Shown: one piece after another, positions 63,356 through 64,000 of the stretch
Numbering within the stretch: position 1 is the first letter of the stretch
Layout of the letters: every line of letters starts with the position of its first letter
Source: Atrichornis clamosus
Lineage: Eukaryota > Chordata > Aves > Passeriformes > Menuridae
Length of the DNA: 64,000 nucleotides
Reading direction: 5' to 3'
Assembly (NCBI GenBank): GCA_013400975.1
Contig: WBMZ01003295.1
Span: 62,001-126,000, forward strand
Program-made: the position numbers and the translations under genes
The notes under the pieces: model-generated
The model's input: only the letters and a program-made list of their open reading frames with translations
Database searches by the model: none
Told to the model about the DNA's origin: nothing

Positions 63356-64000
63356 CTAATGAAGATACACCACAGTGAGTCAAACTAGCTTTATAGATTT
63401 TTAATTATAAGAGTATGTAACTGAAGAATGAACACTTTGATGCCCTAGTGACCACAGTTCGTAGGAACCATGCATCTACTCCACAGCCCACTACCATGTA
63501 CTTTTTTAACAACAAAACACCCCCAATAACTACAGGCTAAATAATGCTGTTTTTACAGCCATACAAGAAAAAAAAAACCCAACAGAATGCAAATATTTAC
63601 TTTCCATTTTTAAGATGCACATGGCACATTAACATTTGCTCTAGGCTCATAATTACTCCCGAACAAATGCAAGTGTATTGCCAGTGTGCCAAATTGTAAA
63701 TACTGCTTAGTATGACCAGACTGTGTCAGTTGGAAAGTGCTCACAAGCCTTCTGCAGTAAGAAAAAATACTAGGTTTAATTCAAAATAGTAGGCAATATG
63801 CTATATTCCTCAGGATTATACTACATTACACATTCCCAGATACTCAGGTCAACTCTACCAGTTTTCAGTTTGAAAAGCCCCATGACATCAAGTAAGGGAT
63901 ATATATACATAAGTGGGACAGCCAGGCAGCTCCCAGCTCTCAATTGCACACAGATCCAGGATTCTTACTGTTTCCTACTTTGCTCTTACAGATCTTCCAA
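63356..64000 (-). other. PRMT7: PRMT7 intron, incomplete
   Basis: At least 645 nt upstream of the first visible PRMT7 exon on the minus strand. The expected preceding exon, encoding the glycine-rich loop of the second module, was not found and should lie beyond the right edge. Confidence 0.7.

Noticed and set aside
63920..64000. Possible further PRMT7 exon at the right edge
   Set aside because: The minus-strand translation of this stretch contains early stops and does not match the expected preceding PRMT7 exon.
1..64000. CRISPR arrays, bacterial-type operons, rRNA or tRNA genes, intact endogenous retrovirus
   Set aside because: No regular spaced repeats, no recognisable tRNA cloverleaf or rRNA sequence, and no LTR pair or gag/pol-like frame was seen on reading both strands.

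Overview
This window is vertebrate nuclear DNA, most likely from a bird. The evidence is two CR1-type LINE 3' ends with the characteristic terminal ttctatg signature, sparse interspersed repeats, fairly compact introns, and protein sequences that are close to but clearly distinct from the mammalian ones. No prokaryotic operon, CRISPR array, phage or intact mobile element is present. Long open frames are rare; the real coding information is in spliced exons, so most long ORFs are chance. Layout: (1) 1-7574 is intronic or 5' sequence upstream of the first coding exon of SMPD3; the promoter is not in the window. (2) 7575-about 43180, plus strand, is SMPD3 (neutral sphingomyelinase 2). It has a leader exon segment with seven upstream AUGs, seven coding exons that join in frame to a 662-residue protein, and a 3'UTR of about 3.9 kb ending at the first AATAAA (43155). 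(3) About 43.2-56.5 kb is intergenic, with one CR1 tail and one MIR-like SINE remnant. (4) 56595-63355, minus strand, holds the last seven coding exons of PRMT7 (protein arginine methyltransferase 7, C-terminal 262 residues); its 5' exons lie beyond the right edge. The two genes are convergent (tail to tail), the arrangement known for PRMT7 and SMPD3 in mammals, which supports both identifications. The genes are not known to work together: SMPD3 is a membrane phosphodiesterase making ceramide from sphingomyelin, and PRMT7 is a monomethylating arginine methyltransferase. All SMPD3 catalytic residues are present. The most interesting details are the uORF-laden SMPD3 leader with a second strong splice acceptor that would remove four of the seven upstream AUGs, a Tyr at one of the reported palmitoylated Cys positions, a Leu next to the catalytic Asp (GDLN), a potential G-quadruplex in the SMPD3 3'UTR, and three ancient MIR-like SINE fragments. 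I found no convincing new biological system.
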